NCBI GenBank assembly: GCA_900556935.1
Contig: USQL01000020.1
Location: 1-27,594, forward strand
Reading direction: 5' to 3'
Length of the DNA: 27,594 nucleotides
DNA from: an uncultured Eubacteriales bacterium
Lineage (GTDB): Bacteria; Bacillota; Clostridia; Oscillospirales; Oscillospiraceae
Part shown: in pieces, positions 1-7,740 of the stretch
Position numbering within the stretch: the stretch's first letter is position 1
Layout of the letters: each line of letters starts with the position of its first letter
Made by a program: the position numbers and the translations under genes
Notes under the pieces: generated by a model
The model's input: the letters and a program-made list of their open reading frames with translations, nothing else
Told to the model about the DNA's origin: nothing
The model's database searches: none

Positions 1-31
1 GGGGAATCGGCCCCTGGGAGGGGAGCCTTTT

Positions 32-724
32 TCAGCGGCAGATCATTTGGAAGAGGGCGTCGCTGGTGGCGTCGGCTTCGGGGTGGAACTGGACGCCGAG
101 CATCTGATCGCCGTATTCGAGCGCCTCGATCGTCCCGTCTGCCGTGCGGCCGGTGACGCGCAGGGCCGCGGCCGGGTGGGTGATGCGGTAATTGTGCATG
201 GACGCGCCGAGGATCTCCGGCCCGCCGAGCAGGTGTTCGATGCGGCTGCCGGACTCGACGCGGATGGGATGCTTGAAGCTGTCGACTGAATCGCGCGTGA
301 TATGACCGTTCCAGTGTCCGTCCACGGGTTCGGTGAACATATAGCGCTCCTTTTTCATCTGCTCGAACAGGCCGAGCAGCGGGCCAGTCCAGCCGCGGCG
401 CTCCGCTTCCTCGGCGACGAGAAAATAGGTGTTCATCATCTGCATCCCGAGGCAGATGCCGAGCACGGGCTTGCCGGACCGCGCCGCATAGTCCATGACC
501 TCAAAATGATACGGATAAAACCGCGCGCCGCCGCAGAACACGAACGCATCGCACAGCTCCAGCGCACGTTCGATCACATAGCCGTCGCTGCTCAGAATGC
601 CGATGGGCGTGCCGCCGCAGACGCTGATGCGCTTGGGATAGCCGTTGACGAACAGATACTGATCCGCATACAGATCCTCCGAGCCGAACAGCTTCGCGCC
701 CGGTACAACTCCAATGATTCGCAT
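32..724 (-). CDS. Class I glutamine amidotransferase-like (peptidase C26 / gamma-glutamyl hydrolase) protein
   Basis: A 230-residue cytoplasmic protein with the triad of class I glutamine amidotransferase folds: nucleophile Cys91 in GICLGMQ, and His214/Glu216 in GVQFHPEA. It is a stand-alone domain with no synthetase partner, which fits the peptidase C26 group (PuuD-like gamma-glutamyl-GABA hydrolases), enzymes that hydrolyse gamma-glutamyl amides. The substrate cannot be read from sequence. The FCGGARFYPYHF segment sits where C26 enzymes have a GG-x-D/N-x-x-P motif and is divergent. The start at 724 is chosen because AAAGGAG lies 8 bases upstream; the frame is open 69 codons further, but that extension runs through intergenic DNA and a hairpin. 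A C/G-rich inverted repeat just after the stop (about 5-28) may be a terminator. The gene is GC-rich in its codon choice compared with its neighbours. Family is fairly sure, substrate unknown. Confidence 0.82.
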   Translation of the reverse strand: MRIIGVVPGAKLFGSEDLYADQYLFVNGYPKRISVCGGTPIGILSSDGYVIERALELCDAFVFCGGARFYPYHFEVMDYAARSGKPVLGICLGMQMMNTYFLVAEEAERRGWTGPLLGLFEQMKKERYMFTEPVDGHWNGHITRDSVDSFKHPIRVESGSRIEHLLGGPEILGASMHNYRITHPAAALRVTGRTADGTIEALEYGDQMLGVQFHPEADATSDALFQMICR

Positions 725-846
725 GGGGGTACTCCTTTGTGGGTGGAAATATAACAACATGATCGCATAGAAAAGATCCCGTACGCTTTCGCGTTCCGGA
801 AGGCTGCATGCCACGAACGAGCCGGAGCAGAAACAAACCAAGATCC

Positions 847-880
847 AACATCGCGATCCAGCGTCAGCGATCGCGATGTT
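847..880. repeat. Perfect 12-bp inverted repeat upstream of the amidotransferase gene
   Basis: AACATCGCGATC (847-858) and its exact reverse complement (869-880) are separated by 10 bases. It lies in the 206-bp gap between the tRNA terminator and the amidotransferase gene. On the minus strand it would form a hairpin about 120 bases before the start codon, followed by a T-rich stretch, so it could be an attenuator, an operator or a spacer hairpin. Nothing else recognisable was found in this gap apart from weak promoter-like sequence near 750-790. Confidence 0.6.
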
Positions 881-930
881 GAGAGGAGGAGCGACGAAGC
901 GGGTGAGAGATGACTTTTTGATGCGCAGCA

Positions 931-968
931 TAAAAAAGTCGTCGCGAACTAGCGCAGTCCGCGACGAC
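931..968 (-). terminator. Rho-independent terminator of the tRNA operon
   Basis: On the minus strand GTCGTCGCG (968-960) pairs with CGCGACGAC (946-938) around a 13-base loop, followed immediately by six T residues (937-932). It starts 3 bases after the tRNA-Cys CCA end, so it terminates the tRNA transcript. Confidence 0.9.
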
Positions 969-970
969 GA

Positions 971-1045
971 TGGAGGTGCCGCCCAGATTTGAACTGGGGA
1001 GTGAAGGTTTTGCAGACCTTTGCCTTACCACTTGGCCACGGCACC
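971..1045 (-). tRNA. tRNA-Cys (anticodon GCA)
   Basis: A 75-base cloverleaf: acceptor arms GGTGCCG and CGGCACC, an anticodon stem AAGGT/ACCTT around loop CTGCAAA (anticodon GCA), and a T stem CCCAG/CTGGG around TTCAAAT. The CCA end is encoded. It is the last gene of a three-tRNA operon. Confidence 0.96.
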
Positions 1046-1088
1046 GGATATGAAAATAGGAATGCTGCGAAGGCATTCCTATTTATTT

Positions 1089-1164
1089 TGGAGCGGGTGA
1101 CGAGGCTCGAACTCGCTACCTCCACCTTGGCAAGGTGGCGCTCTACCGGATGAGCTACACCCGC
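1089..1164 (-). tRNA. tRNA-Gly (anticodon GCC)
   Basis: A 76-base cloverleaf: acceptor arms GCGGGTG and CACCCGC, an anticodon stem CCACC/GGTGG around loop TTGCCAA (anticodon GCC), and a T loop containing GTTCGAGCC. CCA is encoded. Middle gene of the operon, 43 bases upstream of tRNA-Cys. Confidence 0.96.
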
Positions 1165-1172
1165 ATCTGAAA

Positions 1173-1248
<76 letters not shown>

Positions 1249-1285
1249 ATCTCTTTTGGCAAGCCGTCTTGCTGACAGCTTGGGT

Positions 1286-1314
1286 ATTATACTACGGTTT
1301 TTTCCATTTGTCAA
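1286..1314 (-). promoter_or_regulatory. Sigma-70 promoter of the tRNA operon
   Basis: A textbook promoter on the minus strand: TTGACA at 1314-1309, a 17-bp spacer and TATAAT at 1291-1286. Transcription should start near 1279, about 30 bases before tRNA-Phe. It begins only 7 bases after the stop codon of the GH2 gene, with no terminator visible between them. Confidence 0.93.
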
Positions 1315-1321
1315 CTGTTTT

Positions 1322-3007
1322 TTAACGGAATTTGAGTTTTTCTCCGATTTCCCGCATCCGCTCCCGGTCCACCTTGCAGACCGCCCGGTCGTAGCTGTAA
1401 AGGCCGTTGATTTCGTCCTCCACGTCGGATAGCTGGGTATAGATGCAGCCGCAGAGCCCCTGCTCCCGGGCGGGTACTACTTCCCGGAGATAGAGCGCCT
1501 CCAGCGCGTCCATGTACGCCCCCCGGTCCTGAAAGGTGCGGTAGCCGTAGCTCTTTTGAAGGTTAAAGACGTGTCCCGCTTCCCGATAGGTATAGCCCCC
1601 GAATTCCGAAAGCACCAGGGGCTTTTCGCTTTTTTTCAGCCGCACCGGCTTAAAATACACATGGACGCTCTCCACATCGCTCTTTTCGCAATGGAACCAT
1701 CCGGAGGCGGTATCGATAAACCGGGTGCTGTCCAGCTCCCGCAGGCGGCAATACTGGCTGTCCCCGTCGAACTGGCCCCAGCCCTCGTTGAAAATCGTCC
1801 AGCAGCAGACCGAAGGGTGGCCGTCCAGGGCCAGCACCGTCTGCTCCATTCCCTCCAGGAAGCGCTGCCGCGTCTCCGGGTCCCGGTGAAGAAGCTTGTC
1901 CGGAAAGTGTCTCATCCCCAGGGTGGGCAGGGCCGTATCTCGCAGGAAGCTGTAGCGTCCGTTGTTCACCATGTCCTGGAACACCACCACCCCCAGGCGG
2001 TCACAGGCGTAGTAGTATAGCTCCGGCTCCACCTTGATATGCTTGCGCAGGGTGTTAAAGCCCAGCTCCTTCATGGCCAGGATGTCCGCATCAAAGCACG
2101 TAGGGTCAGCCGGTGTAAACAGCCCATCGCTCCAATAGCCCTGGTCCAGCACACCGTGGAAAAAGTAGGGCTTCCCGTTCAGGCACAGCCTGGGGATGCC
2201 CCCAATCACCTTTGTTTCCAGCGTCCGGAAGGCAAAATAGCTCTCCACCCGGTCCTGGGCCGTTTCAATCTCCACCCGGTAGAGATACGGGTCCTCCGGG
2301 GACCAGAACCGGGGCTTGGGCACCGGAAGCGTCACCCTTCCGCCCCGGAATTCCGTTTCCAGCGGTCCCTCCGGGGTCCGCACCCGCAGAATGCCACGGC
2401 TGGGCCCCACCAGCTCCATGGTGACCGTGCCGTCCCCCGTGGAAAAGTGGAGCTCCCGGATGTAGTCCTCCGGCACCGCCTCCATCCACACCGTCTGCCA
2501 GATGCCGGAAACCGGCGTATACCACATGCCGCCCCGGTTTCTCTTCTGCTTGCCGTAGGGCATCACCCGGTCCTCCAGATGGTCCTCCGTCTCCACCAGC
2601 AGGGTGTTTTCCGCTTGCAGATATTCGGTCACGTCAAAGGAAAAGCCATGGTAGCCACCCGTGTGCTCCCCCAGGAGACTGCCATTGAGATACACCCGGG
2701 CCACCTGGTCCACCGCTCCAAAATGCAGCAGCACCCGCTTCCCCGCAAACTCCGGCGGGCAGGAGACGCTTCTGCGATAGCGCAGCACCGTTCCCTCCGG
2801 AAACACCTCTCCCACCCCGGAGAGCAGCGCTTCCGGCGGAAAAGGCACCCGGATGGACCGATCAAAGCCGCCCTGTTCCCCCACGGCCAATGCCCATTCG
2901 CCGTTCAGATTCAAAAAGGAATCCCGCCGCAGACTGGGCCGTGGATACTGGGGCCAGGGAATCCCCGTCAGGTCCCTGCCCGCCTGGGTAAAAAGCCGCT
3001 CTGCCAT
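1322..3007 (-). CDS. Glycoside hydrolase family 2 enzyme (beta-glycosidase: galactosidase/glucuronidase-like)
   Basis: A 561-residue GH2 glycosidase hydrolysing a terminal beta-linked sugar. It shows the family order: N-terminal jelly-roll sugar-binding domain (about 1-180, with the typical QVARVYLNG and GGYHGFSFDVT segments), an Ig-like linker domain (about 180-265), and a TIM barrel from about 275 (NGKPYFFHG). Catalytic residues are visible: acid/base Glu408 in FNEGWGQ and nucleophile Glu468 in LVLSEFGG. At 561 residues it is shorter than LacZ (about 1000) and close to beta-glucuronidase size. There is no signal peptide, so it should act in the cytoplasm on imported oligosaccharides or glycosides. 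GGAGG lies 8 bases before the ATG. It has its own promoter and no sugar transporter beside it, so substrate cannot be inferred from context. Family certain, sugar specificity not. Confidence 0.92.
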   Translation of the reverse strand: MAERLFTQAGRDLTGIPWPQYPRPSLRRDSFLNLNGEWALAVGEQGGFDRSIRVPFPPEALLSGVGEVFPEGTVLRYRRSVSCPPEFAGKRVLLHFGAVDQVARVYLNGSLLGEHTGGYHGFSFDVTEYLQAENTLLVETEDHLEDRVMPYGKQKRNRGGMWYTPVSGIWQTVWMEAVPEDYIRELHFSTGDGTVTMELVGPSRGILRVRTPEGPLETEFRGGRVTLPVPKPRFWSPEDPYLYRVEIETAQDRVESYFAFRTLETKVIGGIPRLCLNGKPYFFHGVLDQGYWSDGLFTPADPTCFDADILAMKELGFNTLRKHIKVEPELYYYACDRLGVVVFQDMVNNGRYSFLRDTALPTLGMRHFPDKLLHRDPETRQRFLEGMEQTVLALDGHPSVCCWTIFNEGWGQFDGDSQYCRLRELDSTRFIDTASGWFHCEKSDVESVHVYFKPVRLKKSEKPLVLSEFGGYTYREAGHVFNLQKSYGYRTFQDRGAYMDALEALYLREVVPAREQGLCGCIYTQLSDVEDEINGLYSYDRAVCKVDRERMREIGEKLKFR

Positions 3008-3039
3008 ACCTGTTTCCTCCGTGTTTCCGTTTTTCTTTT

Positions 3040-3068
3040 ACTCTACCACAGCCGCAAGTGGGATGCAA
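3040..3068 (-). promoter_or_regulatory. Promoter of the GH2 gene
   Basis: TTGCAT (3068-3063), a 17-bp spacer and TAGAGT (3045-3040) on the minus strand, with a predicted start near 3033 and a leader of about 25 bases before the GGAGG site. It lies downstream of the hairpin that ends the aldolase operon, so the GH2 gene appears to be transcribed separately. Confidence 0.65.
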
Positions 3069-3087
3069 GGCATTTTTACGGCCCAAA

Positions 3088-3116
3088 GCCCCCTCCGGCT
3101 GTGCGCCAAAGGGGGC
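3088..3116 (-). terminator. Hairpin ending the aldolase operon
   Basis: GCCCCCT (3088-3094) pairs with AGGGGGC (3110-3116) across a 15-base loop. It lies 50-80 bases beyond the aldolase stop codon. There is no strong T run, so it is a weak or factor-assisted terminator, or a copy of a short GC-rich repeat. Confidence 0.5.
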
Positions 3117-3165
3117 CCTGGATCTGTTAAAGAGAGATCACAGTTTCATGATCCGGGAAGCGTGG

Positions 3166-4155
3166 TTAAAGCTTTGCGGCCACCTGGCGCAGCAGCTCCT
3201 CGGAGGGGTTCTTCCGGTCAATGGCGGAAACCTCTACAATCAGCTTGCGCAGGGGAACGCCGGTCTCCTGGGCAACCTTGCGGAACATCCCCAGGTAGTT
3301 GGAATGGCAGCCGGACAGGCCCAGAACCAGGTCCGTGGGGTTCACCGCCACATGGTAGTGGTAGGCATCCATGGCGGGAATCAGCTCGTCATCCAGATAG
3401 TCCAGCAGCTTATAAAGGTCCACCTGCTCCAGGTAGCCCAGCTTTTTCAGCGTGGCCGCCGCCAGCTCCGTGGAGCAGTTGCCGGCGCTTCTGGCCATGC
3501 CCAGCAGGCCGCAGTCGATTTCATCGGCACCGGCCGCCACGGCGGCGATGGCGTTGGCCTGAGAAAGGCCCAGATTGCTGTGGCCGTGGAAGCCCACCGG
3601 AATGGTAACCGCCGCCTTCAAAGCCGTCACATAGGCCGTGGCATCCTGGGGGTACATGGTGCCCGCGGAGTCCATAATGGTAATCTTATCCACGCCCGCG
3701 TCCTGGAGCATCTTTGCCTCGGCGGCCAGCTCCTCCGGGGTGGAGACATAGGCCTTCATCAGGGAGTAGCGGCACAGCAGCCCCTCCTTCTTCACCATCT
3801 CTACGGCCTTTACGGAGCCCGCGCCGTCACTGGCGTTGGCACCTACCCGCAGGAAGTTCAGCCCGGCCTCCTTGGCCTCGTGGATTTTGTCGGCATCGGC
3901 GCACTTTGCCAGAATAAACATGCCGATTCTCCCCCCAGGAAGATAGGGTGCCGCCGCGGCAAAGTACTCCCGGTCGCTGGGGCACTGGGTAGCGCCCAGT
4001 TTGTCATAGGCACCCAGGCCCTTGCAGTTGCCCATTTCGATATCGGGAATGCCCGCGTCCAGAAGGCCGCCCAGGATGCTCTTGGTCAGTTCAATCGGGA
4101 AGCCATGGCCGACAACATTGCCGCCGTCCCGAAGGGTATTGTCAAATAGATTCAT
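3166..4155 (-). CDS. DRE-TIM metallolyase: 4-hydroxy-2-oxovalerate aldolase-like protein
   Basis: A 329-residue TIM-barrel lyase of the HMG-CoA lyase / 4-hydroxy-2-oxoacid aldolase superfamily. The N-terminal signature FDNTLRDGG supplies the metal-binding Asp5 and the Arg9-Asp10 pair that polarises the keto group. The divalent-metal histidines are in FHGHSN (191-193), and MDSAG (about 162-166) fits the family. Known members split 4-hydroxy-2-oxo acids to pyruvate plus an aldehyde, or act as synthases in the reverse sense. The dmpG-type C-terminal extension is not evident. It is the last gene of an operon, 15 bases after the symporter gene, with GGAG 8 bases before the ATG. No acylating aldehyde dehydrogenase lies beside it, so this is not a classical meta-cleavage pathway. 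I infer that it cleaves a 2-oxo acid produced by the dehydrogenase two genes upstream; the exact substrate is unknown. Confidence 0.78.
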   Translation of the reverse strand: MNLFDNTLRDGGNVVGHGFPIELTKSILGGLLDAGIPDIEMGNCKGLGAYDKLGATQCPSDREYFAAAAPYLPGGRIGMFILAKCADADKIHEAKEAGLNFLRVGANASDGAGSVKAVEMVKKEGLLCRYSLMKAYVSTPEELAAEAKMLQDAGVDKITIMDSAGTMYPQDATAYVTALKAAVTIPVGFHGHSNLGLSQANAIAAVAAGADEIDCGLLGMARSAGNCSTELAAATLKKLGYLEQVDLYKLLDYLDDELIPAMDAYHYHVAVNPTDLVLGLSGCHSNYLGMFRKVAQETGVPLRKLIVEVSAIDRKNPSEELLRQVAAKL

Positions 4156-4170
4156 TGTAATCGCTCCTTT

Positions 4171-5469
4171 TTATTTCTGTTTTCTCAGAACCAGCTCACC
4201 GAACAGCACCACAGCCAGCGTCACAGCGCCGCCGATGACGACAATGGACCAGCTGGACTTGACCGCAATCATGGGAAGCAGCGCCGCCAGAGTGGAGGTG
4301 ATGGGAGTAAATACGCCTAGGGCCACGCCAAAGGCTTCCCAGGCGGAGGTCTTGGTGTCGGGGTCTACGCAGCGGGCCAGTGCCAGGCCGCTGGGGGTGC
4401 TGCCGATGCCCTGGCCGAAGGCCATCAGGGTCAGCTCGAACCAATCCTTCTTAATCCAGCGTTTTACAACCACAATGGCGATGAAGAACATCATTGCCAT
4501 AAGGATGACGGTGTAAATTACAATGGGCACCAGGTAGGAGGCGAAAATCTTCAGGTTCAGGGTTGCGGTTGCGGAGATGATGCAGATTTCCAGTGCCAGG
4601 CCGGAAAGGGTATCTACGCTCTTCTTGTCCGCGTAGCGGTCCAGGCCGGTCTTGCGCATAACGGTCCAGACAATGGCCGCGCCCACAATGCCATACAGCA
4701 GGGAGGGAATCTTGGAGAAGAAGGGCACCAGCTTCGCAAGCGCCGCGAACAGCTGCTTGCCCAGGAACATGCTCAGCATGACGAAGCAGAACTGCAGGGC
4801 CATGGAGTTGATGCCGGTGGAGGAAACCGTAGCAAAGCCCAGAGGCTTCCGCTGGTCCTGGGGCAATGCGCCGCCGTCGCCCTTGGTGGAATCGATGTTT
4901 GCCTTGGCCCAGCCCTTGCGGACACCGATGTTCACCAGAATCATGCCGAGAACCATAGCAAGAATCAGGCCCAGGGTGGCCAGGATGATGCCCATGCTCA
5001 GCATATTGGCCTCGCCGTATTCCTCAAACAGGGTACCGGCGGTGGTGGCCGCGCCGTGGCCGCCCCAGAAGCAGAAGGAGGACATGATGCCCCAATCCTT
5101 GGGCAGGTCCGTCCAGATCTTCGTCAGGCCCATGCCTGTGAGCATGCCCACAAAGAGCTGGGAGAAGTAGGTCAGAACAATCACGCTGATGGCACCGGCA
5201 TAGGACTTGATCTTCCCCTTGTTGATAATGGTGCCAAAGATGGTGCAGGTAAGGACAATGTTGATGGTGGGGGTTGCCATACCGGCCCAGGTCTCCGGGA
5301 TTTCAATCAGACCCAGCACCTGGGGGCCCAGAATCAGGGCAACCGCACCGCCGATAATACCGGCGGGGATAAACAGCTTCTGCAGGGGTTTTACAACTTC
5401 TCGAATGGCAAAGCCGATGAGCAGGAAGATCATCAGCAGCATCAGTTCATTAACGACCTGTGAAAACAT
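4171..5469 (-). CDS. GltS-type sodium:carboxylate (glutamate) symporter
   Basis: A 432-residue polytopic membrane protein of the sodium/glutamate symporter (GltS, ESS) family. About ten or more hydrophobic helices run the whole length. Two internal repeat motifs typical of the family are visible: GGHGAATTAG in the first half and GQGIGSTPSGLAL in the second, which form the re-entrant loops for substrate and sodium. Length is slightly above the roughly 400 of E. coli GltS. It sits between a 2-hydroxyacid dehydrogenase (26 bases upstream) and an aldolase (15 bases downstream), so the cargo is more likely an organic acid metabolised by these enzymes than glutamate itself; this is inference. An AAAGG site lies about 9 bases before the ATG. 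Confidence 0.85.
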   Translation of the reverse strand: MFSQVVNELMLLMIFLLIGFAIREVVKPLQKLFIPAGIIGGAVALILGPQVLGLIEIPETWAGMATPTINIVLTCTIFGTIINKGKIKSYAGAISVIVLTYFSQLFVGMLTGMGLTKIWTDLPKDWGIMSSFCFWGGHGAATTAGTLFEEYGEANMLSMGIILATLGLILAMVLGMILVNIGVRKGWAKANIDSTKGDGGALPQDQRKPLGFATVSSTGINSMALQFCFVMLSMFLGKQLFAALAKLVPFFSKIPSLLYGIVGAAIVWTVMRKTGLDRYADKKSVDTLSGLALEICIISATATLNLKIFASYLVPIVIYTVILMAMMFFIAIVVVKRWIKKDWFELTLMAFGQGIGSTPSGLALARCVDPDTKTSAWEAFGVALGVFTPITSTLAALLPMIAVKSSWSIVVIGGAVTLAVVLFGELVLRKQK

Positions 5470-5495
5470 AGCTCTTTTCCTTTCTCTTTTTCGGT

Positions 5496-6419
5496 TTATA
5501 CAACCCGGTGCTTTGGCTGTCCGCCGCCCAGGATGGTCAGCACTTCGTCAACCACTTCCATGCCCATGCGCTGCAGCGCTTCCTCCGTGTCCGCGCCGAT
5601 GTGGGGGGTAGCGCAGAAATTGTCCAGGCTCATCAGCCTGTTTTCTCCCGTGGGAGGCTCCACCACAAAGGCATCGCAGGCCGCACCCCGAATCTGCCCG
5701 GTTTTCAGGGCCTCGTACAGGTCATCCTCGTTGACAATGCCGCCTCTGGCCGCGTTGATGAGGATGGCATCCTTTTTGAAGTGGGGGAAATTCTCCCTGG
5801 AAATCAGGTCCTTGGTGCCGGGTGTCAGCGGAACGCTGACATTGACATAGTCGCTGACCTCCAGCATATCGTTGAGCTCCTCAAACTTTTCAATGCCGTA
5901 GCCGTCGGCCTGCTCCTGGGTGCAGTAGGGGTCGTAGCCCACCAGCCTGACACCGAAGCCGCCCCTGAGAATGGCACCGGCCCGCCTGGCGATATTGCCC
6001 ATGCCCACAAGGCCTACGGTCTTTCCGCTGAGCTCCAGGCCGCTGACCTCCGGCGGGGCAATCCGGCTGAAGCCCTCCTTCCGGGTCTTGGCATCGCAGT
6101 AGTTGATGGAGCGGCCCACGCTCAGCATCAGGCCCACAATCAGCTCCGCCACGGAGTTCGTGTTGGCCGTGGGCGTATTGACCACCGGGATGCCCAGCTC
6201 CTTGGCGGCGTTCAAATCGATGGTATTGCAGCCCACACCGTGCTTGGCAATCACCTTTAGGTTTTTGGCCTTTTCCATCATCGTCCGGTCCACATCCAGC
6301 GCTCTGAGAATGATGGCATCCACTTCCTCCACCCGTGCCTTGTCGGTGATTACCTCCGCGTGCTGCTTCAGCTTTTCCAAAGCAGGCGGGTAGATGTACT
6401 CCGTCAGTAAAACCTTCAT
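5496..6419 (-). CDS. D-isomer-specific 2-hydroxyacid dehydrogenase (phosphoglycerate dehydrogenase-like)
   Basis: A 307-residue NAD-dependent dehydrogenase that interconverts a D-2-hydroxy acid and its 2-oxo acid in the cytoplasm. The substrate-binding lobe surrounds a Rossmann domain with VGLVGMGNIARRAG, where the third glycine of GxGxxG is Ala. The catalytic set is present: Arg in NAARGGIVNE, Glu in FVVEPP and His in TPHIGADT. There is no ACT or ASB regulatory domain, unlike many SerA enzymes, so a catabolic role is more likely than serine synthesis. AGGGGA lies 5 bases before the ATG. It is the first gene of the operon with symporter and aldolase. The likely job is oxidation of the imported hydroxy acid to the oxo acid that the aldolase then splits. 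Confidence 0.85.
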   Translation of the reverse strand: MKVLLTEYIYPPALEKLKQHAEVITDKARVEEVDAIILRALDVDRTMMEKAKNLKVIAKHGVGCNTIDLNAAKELGIPVVNTPTANTNSVAELIVGLMLSVGRSINYCDAKTRKEGFSRIAPPEVSGLELSGKTVGLVGMGNIARRAGAILRGGFGVRLVGYDPYCTQEQADGYGIEKFEELNDMLEVSDYVNVSVPLTPGTKDLISRENFPHFKKDAILINAARGGIVNEDDLYEALKTGQIRGAACDAFVVEPPTGENRLMSLDNFCATPHIGADTEEALQRMGMEVVDEVLTILGGGQPKHRVV

Positions 6420-6438
6420 AGCATTCCCCTTCTATTTG

Positions 6439-6453
6439 TTCCGATATTCGGAA
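6439..6453. promoter_or_regulatory. Palindromic operator candidate in the dehydrogenase operon leader
   Basis: TTCCGATATTCGGAA is a palindrome with perfect 6-bp arms around TAT. It lies 19 bases before the dehydrogenase start codon and downstream of the likely -10. A related half-site array (TTCCGTATTTCCGG) sits about 15 bases further upstream. It is a plausible binding site for the RpiR-type regulator encoded next door; the assignment to that protein is inference. Confidence 0.55.
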
Positions 6454-6504
6454 TAATTTACGAAAGATTCCGTATTTCCGGCTCTTTTTCTTTCGTTTAC
6501 TGCC

Positions 6505-6533
6505 ATTATATCGGCAACATCCGCAACATGCTA
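6505..6533 (-). promoter_or_regulatory. Putative promoter of the dehydrogenase-symporter-aldolase operon
   Basis: A perfect TATAAT lies at 6510-6505 on the minus strand, but the hexamer 17 bp upstream (TAGCAT) is a poor -35. A strong -10 with a weak -35 suits an activator-dependent promoter. The rest of the 303-bp gap between the regulator and the dehydrogenase holds the operator palindrome and the regulator's terminator. Confidence 0.5.
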
Positions 6534-6646
6534 TTCTCAAAATTTGCTGAATAATATATCCAAATATCCATTTTTAACCCGCTCTATTTTGTTCGTTTTG
6601 TACAGTTTCTTTTTATCGAATCCATTTTTCGCTACATTTTTGAAGC

Positions 6647-6708
6647 AAAAAGAGGCTGCTAGAAAAGGATGTCATCGGTCCGCGGCGACATGCTTTTCTA
6701 ACAGCCCC
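6647..6708 (-). terminator. Long rho-independent terminator after the RpiR gene
   Basis: Two arms of about 20 bases (6706-6687 and 6673-6654) pair with one mismatch and one G-U on the minus strand, followed by TTTTT (6651-6647). It lies 15 bases after the regulator's stop codon, so the regulator is transcribed separately from the operon it precedes. Confidence 0.85.
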
Positions 6709-6722
6709 TTTGTGCGCTTCCC

Positions 6723-7586
6723 TTACAGCAGGTAATCCTCCCATGCCCGGTCCCGCTGGTTCAGGTGCTCCCGGAAGACCTCCGGCTCCTTCCAGCACAT
6801 CAGCATCATCAGGTATTCCAGAACCGCCTCCACGCCAATCATCGAATGGAAAAAGCCAAAATGCTCCGTTTCCACCAGAAGGATATCCGAGGTATACTTG
6901 GCAAAGGGCGAGAGCATGCTGTCCGTCACCAGCAGAATCGGCACCTTATTCCGGGCCAGCACCTCCGCCGTTTTCACATCCACCTTGAAATACCTTGGGA
7001 AATTCAATACCAGGGCCACGTCCTTTTCCGTTAAATCCGTCAGGGAGGCAATCTCGTCCTGCCCCTCCGTCACAATCGCCCTGGTGTTGCGGGTAATCAG
7101 GTTCAGCAGGCGGGCAAACTGGGTTGCGGGCCCCTTCCCACCCCGGAAGCCAATCACCGCCTTTTTCTTCGCCCCGAGAATGGTTTCCGCAAAGCGGTCA
7201 TACATTTCCGGGCTGTTCTGCCGGATGGAGGTCTCCAGGTTCATCTGCATAATCTGCAGGGCATCCGCCAGGGTGTCCTCCTGCTGGTTGTGCCGCTGAA
7301 ACTGCATCACGTAGCGGTCATGGAGCGAATGGCGGCCGATTTTCTCGTTGGAGGCCTTCAGCTCCTGGCTGATGGCCACCTGCAGCTCCCCGTAGCCCTC
7401 GTAGCCCAGCTCCCGGGCAAACCGAATCACCGTCGCGTCGCTGACCCCATTCTCCCGACCCAGCTCCCGGGCGCTCATGCCCAGGACCCGCTTTTTGTTC
7501 TTTACGATGTAATCCGCAATCTGCCGCTGGCATCTCGTCAGGCTCTGCTGACTGCACCGCTGTGAAAACAGTTTTTCCTTCTCCAT
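6723..7586 (-). CDS. RpiR-family (HTH_6-SIS) transcriptional regulator
   Basis: A 287-residue regulator with an N-terminal HTH_6 domain (about 1-80, including MSARELGRENGVSDATVIRFA) and a C-terminal SIS domain (about 120-265) that in this family binds phosphosugars or other small metabolites. I start it at 7586 because GGAGG lies 8 bases upstream and a promoter (7649-7621) occupies the longer open frame. It lies immediately upstream of, and in the same orientation as, the dehydrogenase-symporter-aldolase operon but has its own terminator. It probably senses an intermediate of that pathway and acts at the palindrome at 6439-6453. The SIS ligand cannot be deduced; an organic-acid context is unusual for a phosphosugar-type domain. 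Confidence 0.88.
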   Translation of the reverse strand: MEKEKLFSQRCSQQSLTRCQRQIADYIVKNKKRVLGMSARELGRENGVSDATVIRFARELGYEGYGELQVAISQELKASNEKIGRHSLHDRYVMQFQRHNQQEDTLADALQIMQMNLETSIRQNSPEMYDRFAETILGAKKKAVIGFRGGKGPATQFARLLNLITRNTRAIVTEGQDEIASLTDLTEKDVALVLNFPRYFKVDVKTAEVLARNKVPILLVTDSMLSPFAKYTSDILLVETEHFGFFHSMIGVEAVLEYLMMLMCWKEPEVFREHLNQRDRAWEDYLL

Positions 7587-7620
7587 CTCGTCCGCCTCCG
7601 GGGAATGTATTTCTGTCCAT

Positions 7621-7649
7621 AAATTATCACATTTTCCACAATCTTTCAA
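7621..7649 (-). promoter_or_regulatory. Promoter of the RpiR-family gene
   Basis: TTGAAA (7649-7644), a 17-bp spacer and TAATTT (7626-7621) on the minus strand, giving a leader of about 30 bases. The -10 is weak. Its position supports the start codon at 7586 over the in-frame one at 7649. Confidence 0.5.
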
Positions 7650-7680
7650 CAGCCCGGAGGAATTTGGTTCAGAAATATTC

Positions 7681-7710
7681 GTAGGGGGCGATGCCTACAT
7701 CGCCCCCTAC
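7681..7710. terminator. Perfect 13-bp stem, 4-base loop hairpin after the kinase gene
   Basis: GTAGGGGGCGATG (7681-7693) and its exact reverse complement (7698-7710) flank CCTA. It lies 30 bases beyond the kinase stop codon. There is no T run on the minus side, so it may be a terminator or RNA 3'-end stabiliser. The GTAGGGG...CCCCTAC form also resembles short REP-like palindromes that recur in Clostridia genomes (from memory, not checked). Confidence 0.6.
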
Positions 7711-7740
7711 ATTCTTTTGCTTCTTTATCTTATTTGTCTT

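Noticed and set aside
2039..4149. Two 363-codon plus-strand frames
   Set aside because: Both are antisense shadows of the GH2 and aldolase genes, whose catalytic motifs are clear on the minus strand.
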